Source: Acidisoma sp. L85 (GTDB taxonomy: Bacteria; Pseudomonadota; Alphaproteobacteria; Acetobacterales; Acetobacteraceae). Taken from it: a stretch of DNA of 64,000 bases. The notes beneath the pieces were generated by a model, which saw nothing but the letters and a program-made list of their open reading frames with translations, was not told where the DNA came from and searched no databases. Shown here piece by piece: positions 44,422 to 55,514 of the stretch. How positions within the stretch are numbered: the first letter of the stretch is position 1; every line of letters begins with the position of its first letter. The stretch is from contig NZ_LMUQ01000026.1 in assembly GCF_009765865.1 (NCBI RefSeq), positions 185,968 to 249,967 of the forward strand, read 5' to 3'. Position numbers and translations under genes: made by a program.

Positions 44422-45336
44422 CTAAACGATTGCCTTGATGGGCTCCGCTGAGCTGTAACCCGCCAAATCGCGCTCATTGCGCAGCCAGTCGAGAAAAACC
44501 CGCACCTTTCGCTGCCTCAAATGGTCGTGCGGGCAGACGATCCATTGCGTCGTGAGAATGAGCGGCGGCGGTGCTCGCACCGGGCAAATGAGGCTGCCGT
44601 CGCTTAATTCGCGCCACATCATAAACCGGCTTTCGAGCGCTATCCCAAGACCGTCCGAGGCGGCGTCGATCGCCATGTGGCTGCGATCGAACAGGATTCT
44701 TCGCCAACGCGCGGGTGGCTGTACATTTGCGATCACGAACCAGTTCGGCCACTGCGCCTGGGACTTCACCGAGTGAATCAGCCGAAAGTTGGCGACTTCA
44801 CCCGCGTCCAGGCTCTCAGCGGCGGCGTAAGACGGTGTGCAGACCGGAACGAAGGATTCGTCCGCCAGCCCCTCGATGAAGAGACCTGCCCATCGGCCGC
44901 CACCGTGGCGAATTTCAAGGTCGACAGCCTCACGCGTAAAGTCCGTCGACTCATTCGTCCCGTCGAGCCGGATCTCGATATCAGCATAGGCGTCAAGGAA
45001 GGACCGAAGACGCGGCAACAGCCATTTATTCGATAGTGTCGGCGAGGCTCGAACCGTCAATGTAGTCACAGTTCTATAGCCACGAATATTCTTCGTCGCC
45101 TCGGAAATACGCTCGATCTCGTCGGTAATACTTTCAAAGTAGCGCTCCCCGGCCTCTGTCAGCACGATACGGCGGCCGGTCTTGGTCATCAGTGACGTGC
45201 CGAGCTGGACTTCAAGTGCCTGAATTTGCTGGCTAACGGCCGATGGCGTCACGTTGAGTTCGGCGGCAGCCTTGGTAATGCTGCCTGCCCTGGCGGCGGC
45301 GTGGAACACGCTAATGGCACGGAGTGGCAAGTACAT
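44422..45336 (-). CDS. LysR-family regulator, GcvA type
   Basis: A 304-residue LysR regulator. LRAISVFHAAARAGSITKAA and ELNVTPSAVSQQIQALE form the winged HTH; LTVRASPTLSNKWLLPRL and VDLEIRHGGGRWAG are typical of the GcvA subgroup effector domain. It lies 278 bp upstream of, and in the same direction as, the DXR-like gene and sugar transporter, which it probably regulates. The inducer is unknown. Confidence 0.88.
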   Translation of the reverse strand: MYLPLRAISVFHAAARAGSITKAAAELNVTPSAVSQQIQALEVQLGTSLMTKTGRRIVLTEAGERYFESITDEIERISEATKNIRGYRTVTTLTVRASPTLSNKWLLPRLRSFLDAYADIEIRLDGTNESTDFTREAVDLEIRHGGGRWAGLFIEGLADESFVPVCTPSYAAAESLDAGEVANFRLIHSVKSQAQWPNWFVIANVQPPARWRRILFDRSHMAIDAASDGLGIALESRFMMWRELSDGSLICPVRAPPPLILTTQWIVCPHDHLRQRKVRVFLDWLRNERDLAGYSSAEPIKAIV

Positions 45337-45486
45337 GATCTGACCGTTGCGCGCTGCTTCCGCTCACACTTACATTCAGCGCAGATGGATGACTACCCTG
45401 AGAGGAAATTAGGCTAGAGCGTCCTTTGGCGTTCGCGTTCGAGATTGCTTGGCTTCCGATGCATTTAATCTGGAAGGTGACCTCCC

Positions 45487-46449
45487 ATGGCAACCACAGT
45501 GTATTTTGCGAGCAACCGAATCCTGACCGGCCCGGCCGACGATCCCGCAAGCTACGGCCCGAATATCCAGCCGCCCTCGAACTCACAATCGATGGTCTAC
45601 GGCACCGCTTTCGTCAACGGCGTGGATATTCCGACCAACAACCCGGGCGTCATCACCGCCATCGAGGAGACAACTCTCGGCCGCTTCCCGACAGAAGCAG
45701 CCGCCGATCTGTCGCAACCCGGACGCAACCTGCTGGTCTTCATCCACGGCTTCGACAACACCTTTACCGATGCGATCACCCAAGCGGCGTTTAATCGCGA
45801 ATGGATGGCCGCCTCACGCGTTCTGGCCGCGAATGACGCGATCATCTCCTTCAGCTGGCCCTCCCTGGGGAAGATCGTCGAAGTTCCGATCTTGCCCGAT
45901 GCCTACAAGCACGATCAGGCCATGGCACAGCATTCCGGCATCCATCTGATGTCGTTCTTCGCAAAACTCGAGCCTATTCTGCGAACGGCGCGCGCGAACA
46001 AGTGCCGGACATTCCTTCTTGCCCACAGCATGGGCAATCTGGCGCTCAATAGCGCCGTGGAGAACTGGTTCCTGCACGGCCAAGGGGACGCCGCACTCTT
46101 CGACCTGACGATTCTCGCCGCCGCCGATTGTGGCTTTGACGCCTTTGATCAACCTAACATGCTTGGCCTCAGCGGTCTTGTGCATCTGACCGACCGCGTC
46201 TCGATCTATTACAGCGACCGCGACGACGTGCTTAAGCTCAGCCAGGTCGTGAACCTTGCGCAGAGGATGGGCCAGGACGGGCCGCGCGACCGTGCCAATG
46301 CGCAGACCTTTCCCGTGCCGCCCTACACCATGTTCGACGCCGCCACCGCCTCCGACTACCCTGCGGGCTTCCTCGAATCGCATCAATATTACCGGCGCTC
46401 GCAGGTTATCCGTACGGCAATTACAAAGGACATGCAGGCTGCGACTTAG
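45487..46449 (+). CDS. DUF900-type alpha/beta hydrolase
   Basis: A 320-residue alpha/beta-hydrolase. FIHGFDNTFTDAI is the oxyanion-hole strand (HGF), AHSMGNLAL contains the nucleophile serine in the G-x-S-x-G-like elbow (HSMGN), and a late His near FLESHQYYR may complete the triad. The N-terminus MATTVYFASNRILTGPAD matches DUF900 proteins, which are mostly esterase-like and uncharacterised. No signal peptide is present. GGAAGGTGACCTCCC precedes the ATG. It converges with the HSL-type hydrolase gene 20 bp away. Confidence 0.85.
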   Translation: MATTVYFASNRILTGPADDPASYGPNIQPPSNSQSMVYGTAFVNGVDIPTNNPGVITAIEETTLGRFPTEAAADLSQPGRNLLVFIHGFDNTFTDAITQAAFNREWMAASRVLAANDAIISFSWPSLGKIVEVPILPDAYKHDQAMAQHSGIHLMSFFAKLEPILRTARANKCRTFLLAHSMGNLALNSAVENWFLHGQGDAALFDLTILAAADCGFDAFDQPNMLGLSGLVHLTDRVSIYYSDRDDVLKLSQVVNLAQRMGQDGPRDRANAQTFPVPPYTMFDAATASDYPAGFLESHQYYRRSQVIRTAITKDMQAAT

Positions 46450-46468
46450 GCTCTTGGTGTGACTCGAA

Positions 46469-47356
46469 TCAGCCGAGAGCGGCGCGGATAAAGTCGCCAG
46501 CGGAAACGAGTGCTCGCTGGCCGGCCGCAACGTGCTGATGGAACAGCGGCCAGACATGGATCATGTCGGGATAAACTTCCAGCGTGGTCCGCACATCGAC
46601 CTCAGCCGCGGCGGCGGAGAGACGTAGCGAATCATCGAGCAAGGTTTCCGCTGAACCGCACTGGATCAGGAGCGGCGGCAGCCCGCGCAGATTGGCATAG
46701 AGAGGCGATGCGAGCTGGTTGCTGGCGTCGGTGCCGTTGAGGTATTGGCCGGTCAGTTCTTCAAGGTAAGGTTTCTGGATCATCGGATCGGTCGCCGCTT
46801 TGGTGCTCATGCTGATGCCGGTCATTTCCAGATCAACCCAGGGCGAGATGCACCAGGCACAGCCAGGCAGGGCCTCGCCCGCCTCGCGCAGCATGATCAT
46901 CATGGCGATCGTCATCCCGCCGCCGGCGCTGTCACCGGCAACGACGATCCGGCTCGGGTCGATGCCACTCGCGACAAGAAAGCGGAAGCCGGTCACCGCA
47001 TCTTCCAGTGCGGCGGGAAACTGGTTCTCGGGCGCCAGACGATAGGCCAAGGCGAAAGTGCGAAGCTTCGCCTGACGGCCGGCCTCGGCAACCATGGCGC
47101 GATGGCTGAGCAGCGATCCCGAGACATAGCCGCCGCCATGGAGAAACAGCATCACGCGGGAGGGATCGGCCTCCGGCGACATCGTCCATTCCGCCGCGAC
47201 ACCGTTGGCATCGGCGGGTTCGACACGAATATCGGGCGGCAGGTTCGATGTCCGGCCGAGCATGTCGAGCCTTTCGCGCCGCTCAGCCAAGGCGGCAGGG
47301 CGCGGATTGGCCGCCAATATTTCGCGAATGCGGTCGATTTCGGGATCAGCCATCAT
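46469..47356 (-). CDS. HSL-family alpha/beta hydrolase (esterase/lipase)
   Basis: A 295-residue hormone-sensitive-lipase-type esterase. HGGGYVSGS is the oxyanion motif, GDSAGGGMTIAM holds the nucleophile serine, and the Asp/His of the triad lie in YPDMIHVWPLF near the C-terminus. Typical substrates are short-chain esters. The 301-bp gap to the divergent alcohol dehydrogenase gene probably contains both promoters. Confidence 0.92.
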   Translation of the reverse strand: MMADPEIDRIREILAANPRPAALAERRERLDMLGRTSNLPPDIRVEPADANGVAAEWTMSPEADPSRVMLFLHGGGYVSGSLLSHRAMVAEAGRQAKLRTFALAYRLAPENQFPAALEDAVTGFRFLVASGIDPSRIVVAGDSAGGGMTIAMMIMLREAGEALPGCAWCISPWVDLEMTGISMSTKAATDPMIQKPYLEELTGQYLNGTDASNQLASPLYANLRGLPPLLIQCGSAETLLDDSLRLSAAAAEVDVRTTLEVYPDMIHVWPLFHQHVAAGQRALVSAGDFIRAALG

Positions 47357-47657
47357 CTCTTCTCCGATCGGAGGACCGAACCTCGCCTAGCACGATCCGA
47401 TCAGCCGCCGCTACGTCGTCGCATGGCGGACGGAATCACGCGGCGAGGCGAACAATCTTACACCGATTTCAATACCTTAATTCAACCTGATCCCTCGCGC
47501 GGTCGTTTCACGCCTTTCCCCGTGAGCTTGCCGCATAGCAATCCCCGTGGTGTCATGCGCCCTTCCGCTTAAGCTTCGGCTGTGTCGGAAGGAAGCGGCC
47601 GGATGAACCACCGGCCGCGCCGAGAAAGAAAGGGGACCAGCCCCGAGGAGGAGCACC
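47357..47657. other. Divergent intergenic region
   Basis: 301 bp between the HSL-type hydrolase (minus) and alcohol dehydrogenase (plus) genes. GCGGCCGG and CCGGCCGC (about 47597-47620) form an 8-bp stem in the 5' leader of the dehydrogenase gene, followed by GAGGAGGAG before its ATG. No gene is seen. Confidence 0.4.
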
Positions 47658-48782
47658 ATGCGTATATCATCCGCTGTTCTGCGCCAGTCGGGGCTTCCGA
47701 AGCCCTATGCGACCTCACGGCCTTTGAGCATTGAGACCCTTGAGCTCGCGCCGCCGGGGCCGGACGAGGTGCTGGTGAAAATCGCGGGCGCGGGCGTGTG
47801 CCACTCCGATCTTTCCGGCATCAACGGCGACCGGCCGAGGCCGCTGCCAGTTGCACTCGGCCATGAGGCCTCAGCCGTGGTCGAGGAGCCCGGCTCGAAC
47901 GTCAAGGATTTGAAGCGCGGCGATCATGTCGTGATGTCCTTCCTGCCGGTCTGCGGCGTTTGCCCAAGCTGCGCGAGCGGCCGGGCCTCGCTTTGCGAGC
48001 CGGGCCATGCGGCGAATGCCAGCGGCACGCTGCTTTCCGGCGCGCGGCGCATCACCTGCGACGGCGTGGAGATGAATCATCACAGCGGGGTCTCGGCTTT
48101 CTCGGAATATGCGGTGATCTCGCGGCATTCGATGGTGAAGATCACCGATGCGATCTCCCTCACCCATGCGGCGCTGTTCGGCTGCGCGGTGATGACCGGC
48201 GTCGGGATGATCGTGAACACCTGCAAGGTCTCGCCGGGCCAATCGGTCGGCATTGTCGGGCTCGGCGGCGTCGGGCTTTCCGCGCTGCTCGGCGCCGTCG
48301 CGGCGGGGGCCGGGCGCATCGTGGCAATCGACATCCTACCGGAAAAGCTGGAACTCGCGCGATCGATGGGCGCCACCGACACCTTCCTCGCCACCGATCC
48401 GGAGGCCACGAAGGAGATCCGGGCGGCGACCAATGGCGGCGTCGATTACGCCGTGGAAATGGCGGGATCGCCCCGCGCCTTCGAGATGGCGTTCAGCATC
48501 ACCCGACGCGGCGGCACCACCGCGAGTGCTGGGCTGGCGCGGCCCGATGCGATTTTCCAGATTCCGCCGGTCACCTTGGTCGCCGACGAAAGAGTCGTGC
48601 GAGGCAGCTACATGGGCAGTTGCGTGCCGTCGCGTGACATTCCGAGATACATCGACCTTTTTCTCGCCGGCAAGCTGCCGGTGGACAAGCTGCTGTCCAG
48701 CACGGGTCCGCTCTCCGGCATCAACGAAGCCTTCGACCGCCTCGACCGGGGTGATGTCGTGCGGCACATCATCGAGATGTAA
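47658..48782 (+). CDS. Zinc-dependent alcohol dehydrogenase
   Basis: A 374-residue medium-chain dehydrogenase. Catalytic zinc ligands: Cys of GVCHSDLSG, His/Glu of LGHEASAVVEEPG, and a distal Cys in FGCAVMTG. The structural zinc site is CGVCPSCASGRASLC. The Rossmann motif is GIVGLGGVGLSALLG. Family members oxidise primary alcohols or formaldehyde-glutathione adducts. GAGGAGGAG precedes the ATG. The following MscS-cNMP gene is 48 bp downstream and may be cotranscribed. Confidence 0.93.
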   Translation: MRISSAVLRQSGLPKPYATSRPLSIETLELAPPGPDEVLVKIAGAGVCHSDLSGINGDRPRPLPVALGHEASAVVEEPGSNVKDLKRGDHVVMSFLPVCGVCPSCASGRASLCEPGHAANASGTLLSGARRITCDGVEMNHHSGVSAFSEYAVISRHSMVKITDAISLTHAALFGCAVMTGVGMIVNTCKVSPGQSVGIVGLGGVGLSALLGAVAAGAGRIVAIDILPEKLELARSMGATDTFLATDPEATKEIRAATNGGVDYAVEMAGSPRAFEMAFSITRRGGTTASAGLARPDAIFQIPPVTLVADERVVRGSYMGSCVPSRDIPRYIDLFLAGKLPVDKLLSSTGPLSGINEAFDRLDRGDVVRHIIEM

Positions 48783-48830
48783 ACTGGAAAACACTTCGTC
48801 CTCTGCCATTACAAAGCGCCAAGGGCAGTG

Positions 48831-50294
48831 ATGTCAAACCAGCCGATTCAATTGCTGCTGCTCGCGACGCTGGTGCTGGTGATCTCGGCCGTTGTGCCGC
48901 GGCTGCGGCCACACTGGCCGCTTTGGCTGAGGGTGAGCTGGCGCGTCGCGGTCTTTGTCGTGCTCACCGTGCTTGTCCAGCACATCCTAGGCTCGCCGTT
49001 GCGCCCGATCTACGGCAACGGCCAGGAAGGCGTGTTGTTTTGGGAAAAGCTCGTGGAAGCGGGCTGGTGGGTAATCGCCGCGCGCGTCGCGGTGGGCATC
49101 GTGCGCCTGCTTGTGGTGCTGGAGCATCGGCCACGGGAGACGCAGATCGTCTCGGATCTCATGGCCGGCGCGATCTATGTCGCGACGACGCTGGCGATCG
49201 TCAATTTTGTTTTCTCCGTGCCGATCGGCGGCTTGCTCGCGACCTCGGGCGTCATCGCCATCGTGCTCGGCCTCGCGCTGCAAAACACATTGTCGGATGT
49301 TTTCTCCGGCATCGCGGTGGGTTTGGAGCGACCGTACAAGGCCGGCGATCTGCTGTGGGTGGAAGGCGGTATCGAGGGCCATGTCATCCAGGTGACCTGG
49401 CGATCGACGCAGATTTCCACCGGGCACAACAACATCGCCGTGATTCCCAACAGCATCATGGCCAAGGCGCGGCTGGTCAATCGCAGCCTGCCCACACCGA
49501 CGCGCGGCGATTCAATTGAGTTGAGGCTCGATCCAGCGGCGGCTTCGGACCGTTGCGTCGCCGCCCTGACCGCCGCGACGCGCGCCTGCCGTATCCCACT
49601 GGCACCGCCCGGGATCACCTGCACCGGCCTGCATGGTGACGGCGTTACCTACGAGATCAGCTTCACGGTTCCGTCGAGCGACCGGCTCGGCAAGGCCCGC
49701 GACGAACTCTTCACGCAAATCCAGCGCCATCTGCGCCATGCGGGAATCGCGCTGGCCGTTCCGGGCGTCGCAACGGTGCCCGCGATAGCGATCCCAACCT
49801 TGAGCCAATTGCTGGAGCAGTCGGATCTGTTCGGCGGTTTGCAGCCCGGCGACAGAGACTCGCTGGCGGAGCACTTCTCGCCGGTATGGCTGAAAGCGAG
49901 CGAGACGCTGATCCGCATCGGCGAGACCCCTGTCGCGCTCTATGTCATTGCGTCCGGTGCCGCCGAAATCACGGTGAACGGGCCGTCCGGTCCGCGTGTC
50001 GTGTATCGGATGAGCCCTGGCGAGACCGTGGGTGCGATCGGCCTGATTACCAATGCGCCCTTCATCGCCACAGCCACCGCCTTGACGCCGCTGAAGGTCT
50101 ATCAGCTGGAAAGGGAGGCGATGATCGCCGCCATCAAGGCCAGCCCCGAACTTGCGAAGGGCTTGGAGGCCGTCGCGCAACGCGGCCAGGCGGCGCTGCG
50201 CGCGGATACCGCGCCCCATGAGGGCAGCGAACTCGAACACCCGGAGATGTTCCTTACCCGCCTTCGCAGCTTCCTGCGACTGCTGAACGGATAG
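48831..50294 (+). CDS. MscS-type channel fused to a cyclic-nucleotide-binding domain
   Basis: A ~487-residue membrane protein. Three or four N-terminal helices lead to the pore helix SGVIAIVLGLALQNTLSDV and beta-domain GLERPYKAGDLLWVEGGIEG. Residues ~330-460 form a cNMP/CRP-like domain (LFGGLQPGDRDSLAEHF, LYVIASGAAEITV, ETVGAIGLITNAPFIATATA). The phosphate-binding cassette lacks an obvious canonical Arg, so cyclic-nucleotide binding is uncertain. Such fusions are known as bCNG channels, which are generally gated by ligand rather than tension. Confidence 0.87.
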   Translation: MSNQPIQLLLLATLVLVISAVVPRLRPHWPLWLRVSWRVAVFVVLTVLVQHILGSPLRPIYGNGQEGVLFWEKLVEAGWWVIAARVAVGIVRLLVVLEHRPRETQIVSDLMAGAIYVATTLAIVNFVFSVPIGGLLATSGVIAIVLGLALQNTLSDVFSGIAVGLERPYKAGDLLWVEGGIEGHVIQVTWRSTQISTGHNNIAVIPNSIMAKARLVNRSLPTPTRGDSIELRLDPAAASDRCVAALTAATRACRIPLAPPGITCTGLHGDGVTYEISFTVPSSDRLGKARDELFTQIQRHLRHAGIALAVPGVATVPAIAIPTLSQLLEQSDLFGGLQPGDRDSLAEHFSPVWLKASETLIRIGETPVALYVIASGAAEITVNGPSGPRVVYRMSPGETVGAIGLITNAPFIATATALTPLKVYQLEREAMIAAIKASPELAKGLEAVAQRGQAALRADTAPHEGSELEHPEMFLTRLRSFLRLLNG

Positions 50295-50315
50295 AGCGCT
50301 GGTGCGATTACGTCG

Positions 50316-52240
<1,925 letters not shown>

Positions 52241-52744
52241 CTAGTGGGATATCCGCATTTGAAAGGTCCCTGTTGCTGAGTCCCGGCACGATGGCAATCG
52301 CGGACTCCGGACGGCGACTTGACGGGGCTCCGGGTCTTCCGGCGAATTCGTTCAAGACCCTCAGATGGTGGGTCGGCCAAAAGGATGCGCCGCGCGACGG
52401 CGGAGATCAGACATTGTGATGAGGTTGCGAGTGACCTGCCCACGCGGCGATTGCGGGATCTTTGCTTGAGACATTCGCGCGCCGTTAGCTTCTCTAGCGT
52501 TATTCATTGCAAACCTCGCTATCCTGATCGAAACACGCGATGACGTCGATCTATTCGACAAGGCTTAAACCGGAAGAAACAGCCCGCAGGCGGTATTCGG
52601 GGCGCTCCCTCAAGGTCTTGTCTGGGCTTCGGAGCAGAAATCGCCACGGCCCTCGCTCTGAACATGGCAAGGTCTCCGCGATGCCAGTTGATGGTGGGCC
52701 GTGCGCCTGCGATCCCTAGGTCCCGTCACCCGAGGGTTCCAGCC
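52241..52744. other. Long intergenic region without a recognised gene
   Basis: 504 bp between gmd (minus) and the NMT1/THI5-type binding-protein gene (plus). Open frames here have no ribosome-binding site or codon bias. No thiamine riboswitch consensus (CTGAGA, ACC-TTGAACCTGAT) is visible despite the ThiY-like downstream gene. Probably divergent promoters. Confidence 0.45.
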
Positions 52745-53692
52745 ATGCTCATCCGAGTCATTGTCGCGCTGCTCTTGATTGCTTCCCTCAGCCGGCCAGC
52801 GCTCGCCGAGGATCGGCTGACGGTGGTGCTGGACTGGTTCGTGAACCCCGATCACGCGCCGCTCTTCGTCGCCGAGCAGATCGGCGCCTACAAGAAGCGC
52901 GGGCTGGAGGTGAAATTCATTGCCCCCGCCGATCCCTCGACGCCGCCGCGCGAGGTCGCGGCCGGTCAGGCGGATCTGGCGGTGAGCTACCAGACCCAGA
53001 TTTATCTGCTGGCGGATCAGGGCCTCCCGCTGGTCCGCGTCGGCACGCTGATCGACAAGCCGCTGAACGTGCTTGTCGCCCTGCCAGCGAGCGGCATCCG
53101 CACGATGGCGGACTTCAAAGGCAAGCGCATCGGCTATTCCGTGCCGGGGCTGGACGAGGCTTTGCTCGACACGATGCTCGGCCATGCCGGGCTGCACCTC
53201 TCGGACGTGCATCTGGTCAACGTCAATTTCGCGCTGGTGACGTCATTGATGGCGCATCAGGTGGATGCGGTGACCGGCGCCTATCGCAACTTCGAGGTCA
53301 ATGAGTTGAAGGAGCATGGGCTGTCGCCCGTCGTCATCGATCCCCAGGCCGAGGGTGTCCCGGCTGATGACGAGCTGATCCTGATCGCCAACCGTAAGTC
53401 GCTGTCGGACTCGCGTCTCCCCCGCTTTCTCGCCGCCGTGAAGGAGGGCGAGGATTATCTGCAAGCGCATCCGCAGGAGGCCTGGGAGGGCTTCATCAAG
53501 TCGCATCCGGATTTAAACGACACGCTGAACAAGACGGCTTGGTTCCAGACCCTGCCCTATTTCGCGGCCGATCCGTTTCGCTTGGATGGCCCGCGCTACA
53601 CGAACTATGCGGATTTCATGCTGGCGCATAAGCTGATCGCCAAGACGCTGCCGCTCGGAGATTACGCCGTGCAGCTCAAGGAGCAGGAGTAG
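52745..53692 (+). CDS. NMT1/THI5 (ThiY-like) ABC binding protein
   Basis: A ~315-residue periplasmic binding protein. The signal peptide ends near residue 21 (LSRPALAE). LTVVLDWFVNPDHAPLFVAE is the NMT1/THI5 hallmark, followed by GAYKKRGLEVKF. Relatives bind formyl-aminopyrimidine or other pyrimidine precursors for thiamine, or aliphatic sulfonates. ATG 52745 is preceded by GAGGG; a longer frame to 52664 lacks a signal sequence. No permease or ATPase gene is adjacent, so it depends on a distant transporter. It is followed after 7 bp by a DapA-family gene. Confidence 0.87.
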   Translation: MLIRVIVALLLIASLSRPALAEDRLTVVLDWFVNPDHAPLFVAEQIGAYKKRGLEVKFIAPADPSTPPREVAAGQADLAVSYQTQIYLLADQGLPLVRVGTLIDKPLNVLVALPASGIRTMADFKGKRIGYSVPGLDEALLDTMLGHAGLHLSDVHLVNVNFALVTSLMAHQVDAVTGAYRNFEVNELKEHGLSPVVIDPQAEGVPADDELILIANRKSLSDSRLPRFLAAVKEGEDYLQAHPQEAWEGFIKSHPDLNDTLNKTAWFQTLPYFAADPFRLDGPRYTNYADFMLAHKLIAKTLPLGDYAVQLKEQE

Positions 53693-53699
53693 TCCGCGC

Positions 53700-54593
53700 A
53701 TGACGCTCTTCCGTGGCCTGTCGGCCTTTCCCATCACGCCTTTCGACGAGAACGGGCGGGTCATTGCCGAGGACCTTCGAGCGCTGCTGCGGCGGCTGAC
53801 AGGGCCGGAGGTCGGGTCGATCGGGCTGCTCGGCAGTACGGGCGCCTATCCCTATCTCACACGCGGGGAGCGGCGGCGGGCGATCGAGATCGCGGTGGAT
53901 GAGGTTGGCGGGCGGGCGCCGCTCATGGTCGGCATCGGCGCGTTGCGGACGGATGAAGCGGTGGCGCTCGGGCAGGACGCGAAGGCTGCGGGCGCAGATG
54001 CGGTGCTGCTTGCGCCGGTATCCTACACGCCGTTGACCGAGGACGAGGCTTTTGTCCATTACGAGACAGTGGCGGGGTCGGTAGGTTTGCCGCTTTGCAT
54101 TTACAACAATCCCGGCGCAACGCGCTTCGACTTCTCCGCCGGGCTGGTCGGCAGGTTGAGCCGGCTGCCGCATATCGTGGCGCTGAAGAACCCGGCATCT
54201 GGTGCCGATACCGCCGCAGAGGATCTCCGCCGGTTGCGGGAGGTGGCGGCGGCTGACTTCTCAGTCGGGTACAGCATGGACTGGAAGGCCGCCGAGGCGA
54301 TGATCGCTGGGGCCGACGCTTGGTACAGCGTGCTCGGCGGAATTTTCCCCGGTCTTTGCGCGCCGATCATGTCAGCCGCTGAAGCGGGCGACGCGCGGAA
54401 GGTGCGTGATCTCGCTCAGCGTCTCGCCCGGTTGTTCGATCTGTTCGTAGAGGCCAGCAGCGTCCGGGTGGTTTATGCGATCGTGAACCAGCTTGGTCTC
54501 AGCAACGCGCAGCCGCCACGCCCGATGCTGCCGGTATCACAAGATGTCGCGCGGCGGGTTGGAGAAGCGCTGGAGACGCTGCGGCTAGTTTGA
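53700..54593 (+). CDS. Dihydrodipicolinate synthase (DapA) family lyase
   Basis: A 297-residue class I aldolase-like TIM barrel. The Schiff-base lysine is in VALKNPASGAD, the catalytic tyrosine in LCIYNNPGA, and the substrate loop GLLGSTGAYPYL is close to GTTGE of true DapA. The differences (Ser-Thr-Gly-Ala) suggest another 2-keto-acid aldolase or lyase, not lysine synthesis. An AGGAG lies upstream. Being 7 bp after the ThiY-like gene, it is cotranscribed, implying it uses the transported ligand. Confidence 0.85.
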   Translation: MTLFRGLSAFPITPFDENGRVIAEDLRALLRRLTGPEVGSIGLLGSTGAYPYLTRGERRRAIEIAVDEVGGRAPLMVGIGALRTDEAVALGQDAKAAGADAVLLAPVSYTPLTEDEAFVHYETVAGSVGLPLCIYNNPGATRFDFSAGLVGRLSRLPHIVALKNPASGADTAAEDLRRLREVAAADFSVGYSMDWKAAEAMIAGADAWYSVLGGIFPGLCAPIMSAAEAGDARKVRDLAQRLARLFDLFVEASSVRVVYAIVNQLGLSNAQPPRPMLPVSQDVARRVGEALETLRLV

Positions 54594-54626
54594 ATAGGTC
54601 CGCCGCGTGTAGCCACCACTCGCACT

Positions 54627-54711
54627 CGTCATCCTCCGCGAAGGCGGAGGATCCATGCCTTGCTTGCTCCAGGAAGAAGGCGTGAATGGCACGCCTTCGC
54701 GTGCCATGACG
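54627..54711. repeat. Dispersed palindromic element, copy 4
   Basis: 85 bp. Left hairpin CCTCCGC-GAAG-GCGGAGG, central arms ATCCATGCCTT and AAGGCGTGAAT (two differences from other copies), right hairpin GGCACGC-CTTC-GCGTGCC, end CATGACG. It lies between the convergent DapA-family and secreted-unknown genes. Confidence 0.88.
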
Positions 54712-54797
54712 GGTATTCCGCCGAACCATGTCCGTTGACGCCAGATACGCCAGTTAAATTTCGGCCAAAGGTCGGCATGGACGGCCCAAACAACCCT

Positions 54798-55514
54798 TCA
54801 GCAAGCCAGCTTCGGAATCGCGCGGGTAAGGTTCGGAAAGGTCAGGCCAAGTTCATGCAGCGCGGCGGTATCGCTTGCGAAACGCCCGCGGGTCATGCGG
54901 GTGCCGGACGGCACGAAGACCATGCTCCGCCGGTTCAGCTTATAGAACCACACCTTGTAGCGATGCGGATCGACATGCGCCTCGTTGCCCCAGATGAAGT
55001 TCCAGACCGCGAGGCCGTAGCCCTTCCTTCCGCCAAGATCGCCGACATAGATGCCGCCTTCCGCCATCGTATCCAGCGTGCGCGGCGTCCAGAGGCTGAG
55101 CTTGCCCCGGTTGGAGCCGAAAACCACCGCCTCATAGGCACAATCCGAGCCGCCGGTGGCCGCTGCCACTGCAAGCACCGCGCGGGAGTCTGGCGTCGGC
55201 CCGGGCAGCACAGCGTAATGCACCGTAGGGTTCAGCGTGCCGTCCGTATTCTGCTGGATCCTGAAATAGTCGGATTGCGTGCCACCCACCGCCGTGCTCA
55301 GCAACACGCGGCCAGCTTTATCCGTAACCACGACCTTCGGGAGCTGACCCACCGCCTTCTCGGTCTTGATGAAGACCTCGCCGATGCCCGGGAACACATC
55401 GCCCGAATGCTCCGCTCGCGCGCCCACGGTACCGAGGGCCAGCCCCACCATAAGCGCCGCGCCCAGCCGGAGAGGCCGCAGTCTTGTCGAGATGGTCCGC
55501 ATGCTCGCTGTCAT
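54798..55514 (-). CDS. Secreted hypothetical protein
   Basis: A 238-residue protein with an N-terminal signal sequence ([20 protein letters not shown], cleavage near residue 35). The mature part is beta-rich, with [22 protein letters not shown] and [18 protein letters not shown]; two cysteines are present. No family is recognised. The ATG overlaps the argB stop by 4 bp, which suggests coexpression with acetylglutamate kinase, though no functional link is obvious. ATG 55502 is an alternative start. Repeat copy 4 lies beyond its 3' end. Confidence 0.72.
   Translation of the reverse strand: MTASMRTISTRLRPLRLGAALMVGLALGTVGARAEHSGDVFPGIGEVFIKTEKAVGQLPKVVVTDKAGRVLLSTAVGGTQSDYFRIQQNTDGTLNPTVHYAVLPGPTPDSRAVLAVAAATGGSDCAYEAVVFGSNRGKLSLWTPRTLDTMAEGGIYVGDLGGRKGYGLAVWNFIWGNEAHVDPHRYKVWFYKLNRRSMVFVPSGTRMTRGRFASDTAALHELGLTFPNLTRAIPKLAC

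Noticed and set aside
52241-52744. Possible thiamine riboswitch before the ThiY-like gene
   Set aside because: The conserved CTGAGA and ACCTGAT elements of the THI box are not present.
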